From JAPLJQ01 sp037143735 (lineage in GTDB: Bacteria > Desulfobacterota > Syntrophia > Syntrophales > UBA2185), in assembly GCA_037143735.1 (NCBI GenBank), contig JBAWYD010000146.1:1-5204 (forward strand): a stretch of DNA of 5,204 nt, in the 5' to 3' direction. The notes under the pieces were generated by a model, which did no database searches, had not been told where the DNA came from, and saw nothing but the letters and a program-made list of their open reading frames with translations. Shown in pieces: positions 1 through 5,204 of this stretch. Position 1 is the stretch's first letter. Each line of letters starts with the position of its first letter. A program made the position numbers and the translations under genes.

Positions 1-1115
1 GTCATGGGATGAATGCCGAATGGCCTCAATAATCTGGCCAGCTTCGTCTTCGTTATGGGTTTGTTGTGCGCAAACTCAGGCCACGGCCGGTCATACATTT
101 CGGTCAGCGCGAGCACGATGTCTTCGCTGAATAATCGTTCCACCTCTCGTTTTTCGAACAAATCCTTGATATCGCCCAATAGCAGCTCGCAGATGCTTTC
201 TTCACGCTCCACAGTCGATGAAGACAGGGTAAGTGCCGCCGTTCTGGCCCGGTAAGGCCAGTCAACACCGGCCAGGTCGGCGATTGCCAGAATGTGACGC
301 CAGTTATCTGCCGCCCGGTCTCCCAATTCAGGGGGAATCTGCGGCTCGGCAGAGATGATTTTCTGAACGTTGTCTTGCGCCCATCGGCAGGCCTTTCTCT
401 TCACGGGTATCATTTGGTTCAGGGAATCGAATCTGAGCCGTTCCGGTTTCTCGCCTGATACGCACCGCTTTAACGGAATCATAATGGCCCTGTCCTCGAT
501 TGTGTCGGAAAGCCTGCCGATCAAAGCGATAACCTTGGGACACCAGGTCTTGAACGTCCTCGGCTCGAAATCGCTCCGGGCAGTTCTCACCACGATGGCC
601 GCCGACCGCAGATGTCCAGAATTCAGGATGCCCCGCAATTCCTCATTGCCGCGCACAAAGGTGTCTGCCTCATCCACGAGCAGGCAGGGAACATGCTTTT
701 CAATAGTCCGGTAAATCGCGGCTGGAGTAATGTTGGCTGCAAATAATGGGCGGGGAAGAAGACTCCCGATCAAGTGCAGAAGCGTTGTCTTGCCGCAACG
801 CTTTGCGGGGCTTGTCAGGCAGAGGATCGGCGATATCTGCGCCGCATCGTGCGCGTGTGCAAACACAATCCAGAGGGCGATTGCGTCAACTGCCTCCTGC
901 TGAAGCACAACGAAGCGTTTGATGACATGGGCAATCTCCGTAAGCAGGCTTGCGCCATTGACTTCTTGCGGCCACGGTTCCGGATCGCTGAAACTCATGA
1001 CGTGGCCTTGACCGTTTTCAGAATTGTTGGATTTGTCAGGCATTGAAGCCGACAAAGAATCAGTTTTTACCGAAGGATTCATTCTGAGATCTTCTGCTGT
1101 TGGGCAAGTCGTCAT
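1..1115 (-). CDS. DUF3631-containing P-loop ATPase, 3' end cut off by the window
   Basis: This frame opens at an ATG (1113-1115) and stays open for 371 codons to the window edge, so the C-terminus is missing. After a polar N-terminus (about residues 1-50) comes a P-loop NTPase core. The Walker A region SPAKRCGKTTLL is at 102-113 and the Walker B region CLLVDEAD is at 144-151. A later EDRAIMIPLKR segment (207-217) could hold an arginine finger. From about residue 185 it reads like DUF3631: FEPRTFKTWCPKVIALIG, then DNWRHILAIADLAGVDWP (270-287), then KLARLLRPFGIHP (358-370). Such proteins occur in phages, plasmids and integrated elements and are thought to be helicase- or primase-associated ATPases, but their reaction is not established. 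The start overlaps the upstream ParB-like stop as TAATG. No Shine-Dalgarno site precedes it, so translation is probably coupled. Family assignment is strong; function is inferred. Confidence 0.92.
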   Translation of the reverse strand, partial: MTTCPTAEDLRMNPSVKTDSLSASMPDKSNNSENGQGHVMSFSDPEPWPQEVNGASLLTEIAHVIKRFVVLQQEAVDAIALWIVFAHAHDAAQISPILCLTSPAKRCGKTTLLHLIGSLLPRPLFAANITPAAIYRTIEKHVPCLLVDEADTFVRGNEELRGILNSGHLRSAAIVVRTARSDFEPRTFKTWCPKVIALIGRLSDTIEDRAIMIPLKRCVSGEKPERLRFDSLNQMIPVKRKACRWAQDNVQKIISAEPQIPPELGDRAADNWRHILAIADLAGVDWPYRARTAALTLSSSTVEREESICELLLGDIKDLFEKREVERLFSEDIVLALTEMYDRPWPEFAHNKPITKTKLARLLRPFGIHPM

Positions 1116-1969
1116 TATGCCGGGGTCTCGGCTATGATCTGTTTGAAATTGTTCAGGGTCTCCGGGTGCTTTGCTTCAAGATGCGCGGAGAGGCTGGCTT
1201 TCGTGATCAGTTGCCTGACGTAGAAACACATCTTCAGCAGATCGGTGGAATATCGCCTGTACAGGGTGCTGTAGAAATCATGCTGTTTGGATGCCTCTTC
1301 CAGCCGCGTGACCAGCGCCTTTCGTTTCGCCGGGTCTTTGCTCCATGGCTTTCGTAGCGTCCGGTCAGGATTCTTTTTCGATTCCGGTGTTCCGACAACC
1401 AATGCCCGGAGAAAGGCCAGGCTGAAATTGCGCTTGGCTTTCATCTCCTTCAGAATCTCAAGTTGCCGTTCAGGCTGGACAGCCGTGATCTCTTTTATAC
1501 AGGACTTGCTGATGACGTCGTCCTCAAAGGCCTTTGCGATCTGCGTATGCACATTCTTCAATATCGTAGGCGCCAATCTATGCCGAATGGTTGTCATTCC
1601 GAAGGCTTTTGCCACGGTCTTTTCATCAATCTTCTCAAGCGATTTCTGTAACATCTTCCTTTCCTGGAAGCCGGAGAGATTGTTCACCATGCGATTGAAC
1701 GTGTACGCCTCTTTGTCCTGGTAGATGAGGCACGGGATCGTCGTGACTTTTAACTGTTCGCACGCTTTGTATCTGAGATAGCCATTCAGAATGACGTAAT
1801 GCCCGTTTTCCGGATAGACAGCGAGCGGTTCGATCAGGCCAACCGCGTTGATGGTTGCCAGCAATCTGTTATAGCCCCGGCTGCTCTTGAGGTTGATGTT
1901 GCGCGCGTTCAAGGGCACAAGTTGTTCGAAGGAAATATCCTGTTTGCATATTTTCGCGTCTGTACTCAT
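1115..1969 (-). CDS. Second ParB/RepB-like partition protein (diverged)
   Basis: 284 residues, starting at an ATG with AAGGAG 4 nt upstream. An N-terminal ParB-type domain (about 10-100) has the LVPLNARN opening, GLIEPLAVYPENGHYVILNG, and GYLRYKA (63-69), which fits the GxxRxxA nucleotide-binding box of ParB. The next box, usually ENxxR, reads NNLSG here (96-100), so glutamate and arginine are both lost. A helix-turn-helix candidate lies at about 111-136 (KTVAKAFGMTTIRHRL). The following part, with ITAVQPERQLEILKEM (161-176) and FSLAFLRALVVGTP (182-195), resembles the C-terminal region of plasmid RepB partition proteins. The tail is basic, then helical. It lies 22 nt after the first ParB-like gene and overlaps the DUF3631 ATPase start by one base. 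A DNA-binding role in partition or regulation is inferred. The lost ENxxR box suggests weak or altered CTP handling. Confidence 0.92.
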   Translation of the reverse strand: MSTDAKICKQDISFEQLVPLNARNINLKSSRGYNRLLATINAVGLIEPLAVYPENGHYVILNGYLRYKACEQLKVTTIPCLIYQDKEAYTFNRMVNNLSGFQERKMLQKSLEKIDEKTVAKAFGMTTIRHRLAPTILKNVHTQIAKAFEDDVISKSCIKEITAVQPERQLEILKEMKAKRNFSLAFLRALVVGTPESKKNPDRTLRKPWSKDPAKRKALVTRLEEASKQHDFYSTLYRRYSTDLLKMCFYVRQLITKASLSAHLEAKHPETLNNFKQIIAETPA

Positions 1970-1973
1970 CTCG

Positions 1974-1979
1974 CTCCTT
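1974..1979 (-). promoter_or_regulatory. Ribosome binding site of the second ParB-like gene
   Basis: AAGGAG on the minus strand, 4 nt before the ATG at 1967-1969. The spacing is slightly short but the match is good, and it fixes the start of the 284-residue protein. Confidence 0.7.
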
Positions 1980-1991
1980 CCATGGCTGTTA

Positions 1992-2894
1992 TTACCGTGC
2001 TTTCAAGTTGTAGTTTCCCTCAAGGTGAGGCTGTTCTGAGAGCCCTGCCTCAGCCAGAAGGCTGCGCCATTGCTCATCTTCCGACAGCGTTTGCAATGCG
2101 ATGACCATCGCAAACAGCCTGTTCTCCTTTGCCGTCGTTTCCCGCACAAAACCCTCTTTTTCTTTGGTTACACGGGTGATGTCTTTCGTAAGATCCCTGA
2201 GCGTGTAGGCCGGCATGGGTGCCGCGGCCACATTTCGCTTTTCCGCCCGTTTCCCGTGATTGATGCGCAACTCCACTATTTTCCGGACGCCTGCGATGTT
2301 GGCGCTGTTGATCATCCCGTTGTCAAAGGCATCCATCAACACGTTCTGAACTTGAGCATCGTCGGAGTGCGCCACCTGCACTGCAAAGGATATCGGGAAC
2401 AGGCCTTGTTCCACGCCTTTGATAAGCCTTTCTTCGCCTTGCTCAAGGAGCTGGATGTAGCTTGAAACGTAAGTGGGCGTCTTCTGCACGATGGCCGAAA
2501 TCTTCTCTAAATTCATGCCGTCATCGTGCATGCGTTTCATTTCCCGCGCGAACCACATGGTTCCGGGAGAGACCCGGGCCATGTTCTCGATTAGGGAGCA
2601 GAGATAGGCCGTTTTATCATCGCAGTCTACGACTTCGGCTTCGATGGCCGAACGCCCGAGTTTCTTGTAGGCCAGGTAACGGCCCTCTCCACAGATGAGT
2701 TCATAGCATTGTGTCTTTTCGAAGTTTCTGCGGTTAACGCGGATGGGTTGCCGTAACCCTACCGCTTCAATGCTGCGAACGTTTTCCTCGAACTGGACTT
2801 TCTCCCGATTCCGTGAGTTCAAGACGACTATCTTGTCCAACGGAATCATCTCGTAACTCCGTTCCGACATCGGAATGATTCTCGCGCTTTCCAT
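1992..2894 (-). CDS. ParB-like DNA-binding partition protein with intact ParB boxes
   Basis: 300 residues from the ATG at 2892-2894. This start was chosen because AGGAGG lies 6 nt upstream. An in-frame ATG at 2966 would add 24 residues lying wholly inside the recombinase gene and lacks that site. The N-terminal ParB domain (about 13-110) has MIPLDKIVVLNSRNR, GLRQPIRVNRR, the box GEGRYLA (69-75, GxxRxxA) and ENMAR (103-107, ENxxR). These are the residues ParB proteins use to bind CTP. A helix-turn-helix follows at about 128-152 (LEKISAIVQKTPTYVSSYIQ), then a helical domain to about 210. The C-terminal part (230-285) is charged and probably helical, possibly a dimerisation region. ParB proteins normally load at a parS site and work with ParA. 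No ParA gene is in the window. The gene sits 10 nt after the recombinase stop and 22 nt before a second ParB-like gene. Family is firm; the exact role (partition, regulator or replication factor) is open. Confidence 0.93.
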   Translation of the reverse strand: MESARIIPMSERSYEMIPLDKIVVLNSRNREKVQFEENVRSIEAVGLRQPIRVNRRNFEKTQCYELICGEGRYLAYKKLGRSAIEAEVVDCDDKTAYLCSLIENMARVSPGTMWFAREMKRMHDDGMNLEKISAIVQKTPTYVSSYIQLLEQGEERLIKGVEQGLFPISFAVQVAHSDDAQVQNVLMDAFDNGMINSANIAGVRKIVELRINHGKRAEKRNVAAAPMPAYTLRDLTKDITRVTKEKEGFVRETTAKENRLFAMVIALQTLSEDEQWRSLLAEAGLSEQPHLEGNYNLKAR

Positions 2895-2900
2895 TTCATA

Positions 2901-2906
2901 CCTCCT
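2901..2906 (-). promoter_or_regulatory. Ribosome binding site of the first ParB-like gene
   Basis: A perfect AGGAGG on the minus strand that shares bases with the recombinase stop codon (TAGGAGG). It lies 6 nt before the ATG at 2892-2894. An ATG one base after it is too close and in another frame. The site decides the start of the ParB-like protein and ties its translation to that of the recombinase. Confidence 0.85.
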
Positions 2907-4395
2907 AATGCGAAAAGCTCGCCAGAATATCGGCAAGCGACCAAGCATACATGTCCCATCGATCACCCATGTTGCTACGAATGTTGATTTCCCGCCTGAA
3001 CGTCATTATCCGCGGAAAGACCGCATAACCCAGCACCTGAAATTCGCCATTATTCGACAGGGGAACACCGAGCGTGAGATCGACTTTCTCCCTCGGATCT
3101 GGTCGAAAAGACCAGTAGGCTTCATATCCGCAAGGAAACGGCACACAGGGCTGGATATGCATGCTCGCGTAGTCGTTTATCACGATGAAATCATCCCTGG
3201 GATCAACCTTGTGTCCCAGTTTCCGCACCTGCTCGCTTACTTCGGCTTTTCTCTTCGCGATGATGTCCCCGAACATTGCCTGATAGGCCATGTTGAGCGA
3301 ATTAAACCGCCTGGTGTAGCGCCCCGGCGAGACCATTTCATCGTCGGCAGATATGAGGCCGTGACTGATCGTTCCGTACTGCTTATACAAGGCGTTCAAA
3401 CGGGCGAGCATATCGGCGTCCGAATATTTCTTACGCAGGCGCTCTTCTGTTTCCTTGATGATCTGTTGGGCAAGATCGAATAGATCCTTTGACACAATCG
3501 GCTTGAATGCCTGTTCGGTCCGAACCCAGTCTGACAGCGGATTGTGCATGCTCTTGGATTTCAGTTTCTGGGATGTCTTGTTCCAGACCATGCTTCCGGC
3601 GTAAATCTCGTTCCTCAAGATCATGTACACGGTGGACCGGGTCCATACGCTTTGGCCCGGCGATGGAATCTGGTGTTGATTGAGCGTAGCGGCGATGTCA
3701 TCGGGGGAGAGATGTTTATTGACGAAGAGTTTGAAAATCTCGCGGATCGTGTCCACGTGGCGAGGATCGCCCGGCGTCAATGTTGTCCTCTGGTTGTGAA
3801 TCGCTTTATGCTCGCCCAACTTCAGCACGCGAACCGGTTCCTTCTGTTCATCCAGAAGGAGGCGATCCATTCCGTAAGGCGCCATGCCGCCGGCCCAGTA
3901 TCCGTAGGATGCGATCTTTGAGCACCCTTTCCAGACTTTCTCGGAGAGTTCCTGGCTGTATCTGGCGGCGCGCCAGCGTTCGAAGTTGAGGTAGACACCG
4001 TGAAAAAGGTCATTCTCTTTCTGAAATCCCATTGAGGAGAAAACAACCTTGATGCCCCGGCTGGAGCAAACCCATGTGAAATGCGCAGACTCATCGATGT
4101 CCTGAAACCGGCCCCATCGAGACACGTCAAACACCAGCACGTAGTCGAATTTATCTTTCTGGCCTTCCACATAGACATTGATCATTTCGTTGAATGCATC
4201 TCTGTCGTCAACGGCAACGCCGGATATGCCTCGATCCGCAAATTCCTTGATGATCTCAATGCTATTCTCAGCCGCGAACTTACGGACGTGTTCCTGTTGA
4301 ATCTCCACGCTGTATTCTTGTTTGTCCTGAGCAGAATGCCGGTAATATGCAACCGCCCTCTTATGTGTCACTGGTTTCGAATCAAACCAATCCAC
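2905..4395 (-). CDS. Large serine recombinase (resolvase/integrase family)
   Basis: 496 residues, starting at a GTG with AAGGAG 9 nt upstream. The N-terminal resolvase domain (about 12-155) has the catalytic AYYRHSAQ motif with nucleophile Ser21 and Arg19. It also has ADRGISG (53-59) and FDVSRWGRFQD (89-99) with the conserved arginines. This is followed by YSQELSEKVWKG, the usual link into the next domain. The recombinase DNA-binding domain (about 160-290) has GYWAGGMAPYGMDR (165-178) and the typical TRSTVYMILRNEIYAG (252-267). The C-terminal 200 residues lack the CxxC zinc ribbon common in large serine integrases. They carry a short VSPGRYTRRFNSLNMAY motif (355-371), then an unfamiliar domain (about 400-496). 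These enzymes cut both strands through a serine-DNA link and integrate, excise or invert DNA. It is first in a tight four-gene run. It is probably the element's own integrase, but its sites are not proven. Confidence 0.95.
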   Translation of the reverse strand: MDWFDSKPVTHKRAVAYYRHSAQDKQEYSVEIQQEHVRKFAAENSIEIIKEFADRGISGVAVDDRDAFNEMINVYVEGQKDKFDYVLVFDVSRWGRFQDIDESAHFTWVCSSRGIKVVFSSMGFQKENDLFHGVYLNFERWRAARYSQELSEKVWKGCSKIASYGYWAGGMAPYGMDRLLLDEQKEPVRVLKLGEHKAIHNQRTTLTPGDPRHVDTIREIFKLFVNKHLSPDDIAATLNQHQIPSPGQSVWTRSTVYMILRNEIYAGSMVWNKTSQKLKSKSMHNPLSDWVRTEQAFKPIVSKDLFDLAQQIIKETEERLRKKYSDADMLARLNALYKQYGTISHGLISADDEMVSPGRYTRRFNSLNMAYQAMFGDIIAKRKAEVSEQVRKLGHKVDPRDDFIVINDYASMHIQPCVPFPCGYEAYWSFRPDPREKVDLTLGVPLSNNGEFQVLGYAVFPRIMTFRREINIRSNMGDRWDMYAWSLADILASFSH

Positions 4396-4404
4396 GGAAT
4401 GTTA

Positions 4405-4410
4405 CTCCTT
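4405..4410 (-). promoter_or_regulatory. Ribosome binding site of the serine recombinase
   Basis: AAGGAG on the minus strand, 9 nt before the GTG start at 4393-4395. It supports GTG as the true start; no better in-frame start lies nearby. Confidence 0.75.
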
Positions 4411-4540
4411 GTTATGGTTATCTCGGTATATGTTCCCATCTATACGCGAAAATATAGGCACTTTTGGGGTGCAAGCTCGAAATCACGGGGCTGCATGATG
4501 GGACACCGCAGGCGTGGAGCCTCGTTCATAGCCCCCTCGC

Positions 4541-4579
4541 CATGCTAATACATATCACTCATGTGCAATGTATTACATG
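4541..4579. repeat. 39-bp imperfect inverted repeat upstream of the recombinase
   Basis: The left arm CATGCTAATACAT (4541-4553) and right arm ATGTATTACATG (4568-4579) are reverse complements over 12 bp with a single extra C at 4545. The 14-nt middle adds a further CAC/GTG pair placed symmetrically, so the dyad is nearly continuous around 4560/4561. The central dinucleotide there is CA, which is not self-complementary. No T-run follows on either strand, so it is not an ordinary terminator. It could be an operator, a site for one of the ParB-like proteins, or an attachment/crossover site for the recombinase. The symmetry is seen directly; its use is inferred. Confidence 0.75.
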
Positions 4580-4614
4580 CTCACAAAGGGAAGAAATGTC
4601 CGGCCAGGTACCAG

Positions 4615-5118
4615 CTATCTGCGATTATTCGATAATCCGAACAGTTTTTTGAAGGAACAGGCTACGTTTCGCCGCGTTGATGACGAATCAAGCATGTCAT
4701 TGAGCACGGAGATCAACTGGTTACGGCGAACATTTCCGCCTCCTGCTGTCGCTTCCTTACGAATCGCCTTCCGTATCTTCTGTATGGCGCCGCCCACCGC
4801 TTTCCCGCGCCTCATTTTGCCTATCAGGTGGTGATTGACTGTTGCCTGGGAAATATCCAGCATTTCAGCGATTTCCTCCTGGGTGTGTTGCTCCTGATAG
4901 TGAAGGCGCATGATGTCTTTCTGCCGGGCGGTCAAACCGCTGCTTACGGCTTTGATCAAAGCCATCATCTCTTCCACTACCGCTTCGCGTTCTGCCTCGT
5001 CGTCTGAATGCTGAACAAACCACAGACCGGCAGATTCCGGGATGTTCTGCAGTTGATCGGGAGGGAACGGTATTTCTGCGTATGGCAGTTCATTATTACT
5101 CATGCGGCAGAATGTCAT
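4615..5118 (-). CDS. Sigma-70 region-4-like helix-turn-helix regulator
   Basis: Up to 167 residues. Residues 61-118 match sigma-70 region 4: GLTARQKDIMRLHYQEQHTQ, then EEIAEMLDISQATVNHHL (81-98), the helix-turn-helix that reads a -35 box in true sigma factors, then a basic stretch KMRRGKAVGGAIQKIRKAI. The protein is too short for region 2 and none is seen. It therefore resembles the single-domain sigma-like activators of phages and mobile elements more than a full sigma factor. The N-terminal 50 residues are acidic and the C-terminal 45 are unfamiliar. The start is uncertain: ATG at 5116-5118 or ATG at 5101-5103 (MSNNELPY). Neither has a Shine-Dalgarno site, both lie in a potential hairpin, and the frame is open upstream to the window edge. 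It precedes the recombinase operon by 219 bases and may control it; this is inferred. Confidence 0.85.
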   Translation of the reverse strand: MTFCRMSNNELPYAEIPFPPDQLQNIPESAGLWFVQHSDDEAEREAVVEEMMALIKAVSSGLTARQKDIMRLHYQEQHTQEEIAEMLDISQATVNHHLIGKMRRGKAVGGAIQKIRKAIRKEATAGGGNVRRNQLISVLNDMLDSSSTRRNVACSFKKLFGLSNNRR

Positions 5119-5130
5119 TGCCGCCGCATG
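5101..5130 (-). promoter_or_regulatory. Inverted repeat enclosing the regulator's start codons
   Basis: CATGCGGCA (5101-5109) pairs with TGCCGCCGCATG (5119-5130) apart from a 3-base bulge. In the minus-strand mRNA this forms a GC-rich stem. The ATG at 5116-5118 is in the loop and the ATG at 5101-5103 is in the 3' arm. It could mask translation starts or be a DNA operator for self-control. No experiment supports either; the pairing itself is clear. Confidence 0.5.
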
Positions 5131-5204
5131 GGGAGGAGAAAAACCATAAATTGGTTGACGGGGTGCTTCCGGAGAAGATGGCCAGCACCCGCGGCAATCA
5201 GGTG
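5112..5204 (+). CDS. Possible divergent gene start, partial
   Basis: The plus strand is open from ATG 5112 to the window edge (31 codons). Later in-frame starts include TTG 5151, GTG 5163 and ATG 5178 (MASTRGNQV). From about 5154 on, the codons look real, with G or C at most third positions and purine-rich first positions. A purine-rich GGGGAGGAG (5130-5138) could be a ribosome site for the TTG, though the spacing is long. The exact start cannot be fixed and the product is not recognised. The opposite strand is also open here and ends in an ATGA overlap with the region-4-like gene, so an upstream gene on the minus strand is the rival reading. Sequence beyond the window would decide. Confidence 0.25.
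   Translation, partial: MSLPPHGEEKNHKLVDGVLPEKMASTRGNQV
5161..5190. repeat. 7-bp inverted repeat with 16-nt loop
   Basis: GGGTGCT (5161-5167) and AGCACCC (5184-5190) are perfect reverse complements. The hairpin lies 43-72 nt upstream of the regulator's first ATG. No T-run follows directly on either strand, so a terminator is unlikely. An operator or leader hairpin is possible, but it may also lie inside a gene that continues past the window, where such a repeat could arise by chance. Confidence 0.35.

Larger units (their letters stand above)
4396..4614 (-). promoter_or_regulatory. Intergenic leader of the recombinase operon
   Basis: This 219-base gap between the region-4-like gene and the recombinase shows no convincing gene. 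It is the only sizeable space before the four-gene run, so it probably holds that operon's promoter. The best -10-like element is TATATT (4451-4456, minus strand), about 55 nt before the GTG start, with TATAGA nearby at 4440-4445. Neither has a good -35 box at 16-18 nt, so the promoter may need an activator or an alternative sigma factor. The region also contains the 39-bp dyad described separately and a weak repeat, GTATA (4426-4430) with TATAC (4441-4445). Confidence 0.4.

Noticed and set aside
328..543. A 71-codon minus-strand frame inside the DUF3631 ATPase gene.
   Set aside because: The frame carrying the DUF3631 signature runs through the whole interval; this one is a shadow.
1287..1724. 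A 145-codon plus-strand open frame opposite the second ParB-like gene.
   Set aside because: It is a shadow of a gene with ParB and RepB motifs; it has a Ser/Phe-rich composition and no domain.
1966..1983. A five-residue mini-frame (ATG to TGA) whose stop overlaps the start of the second ParB-like gene.
   Set aside because: It is too short to judge, its ATG has no ribosome site, and the true gene has its own AAGGAG.
2895..2966. An upstream in-frame ATG that would extend the first ParB-like protein by 24 residues.
   Set aside because: The extension lies inside the recombinase gene and is not ParB-like. The ATG at 2892-2894 has a perfect AGGAGG at good spacing.
2875..3483. A 202-codon plus-strand open frame opposite the recombinase and the start of the first ParB-like gene.
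   Set aside because: It is antisense to well-supported genes with clear catalytic and domain motifs, and its translation shows no recognisable domain.
3822..4178. A 118-codon minus-strand frame inside the recombinase gene.
   Set aside because: It overlaps the recombinase on the same strand in another frame and shows no domain of its own.
4457..4474. A sigma-54-like GGCAC...TGCAA arrangement on the plus strand.
   Set aside because: The GG and GC are separated by 12 bases instead of the required 10, and it points away from the recombinase.
4081..4548. A 155-codon plus-strand open frame running out of the recombinase 5' end into the intergenic gap.
   Set aside because: Most of it is antisense to the catalytic domain of the recombinase. 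The protein shows no domain and the start has no ribosome site.
4623..4637. Short palindrome GATTAT-TCG-ATAATC at the end of the region-4-like gene.
   Set aside because: The AT-rich 6-bp arms lie in coding sequence and have no T-run after them; probably chance.

Overview
The window looks like a piece of a bacterial mobile or accessory element rather than a housekeeping region. Base composition is about half G+C. The host cannot be named from the sequence. Clear Shine-Dalgarno sites stand before the recombinase and both ParB-like genes. All confidently called genes lie on the minus strand, so transcription runs from high to low coordinates. No rRNA, tRNA, CRISPR array or recognisable insertion sequence was seen.

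In transcription order the layout is as follows. (1) A small sigma-70 region-4-like helix-turn-helix protein (4615-5118). (2) A 219-base intergenic gap holding a near-perfect 39-bp dyad (4541-4579). (3) A 496-residue large serine recombinase (2905-4395). (4) A ParB-like protein with intact ParB motifs (1992-2894). (5) A second, diverged ParB/RepB-like protein (1115-1969). (6) A P-loop ATPase with a DUF3631 C-terminal region, whose 3' end is cut off by the window start (1-1115). Genes 3 to 6 are separated by 10 nt, 22 nt and a 1-nt stop/start overlap, so they very likely form one operon. At the right edge (5112-5204) is a short stretch with coding-like codons on the plus strand. It may be the start of a divergent gene, but this is uncertain.

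The genes suggest a self-contained mobility and maintenance cassette. The recombinase would cut and join DNA. The two ParB-like proteins would bind DNA for partition, regulation or replication control. The DUF3631 ATPase would supply motor or helicase-like activity. The region-4-like protein would act as the switch. No ParA-type ATPase is visible in the window. The co-occurrence of serine recombinase, twin ParB and DUF3631 ATPase, together with the dyad just upstream, is the most interesting aspect. Its function is inferred, not shown.
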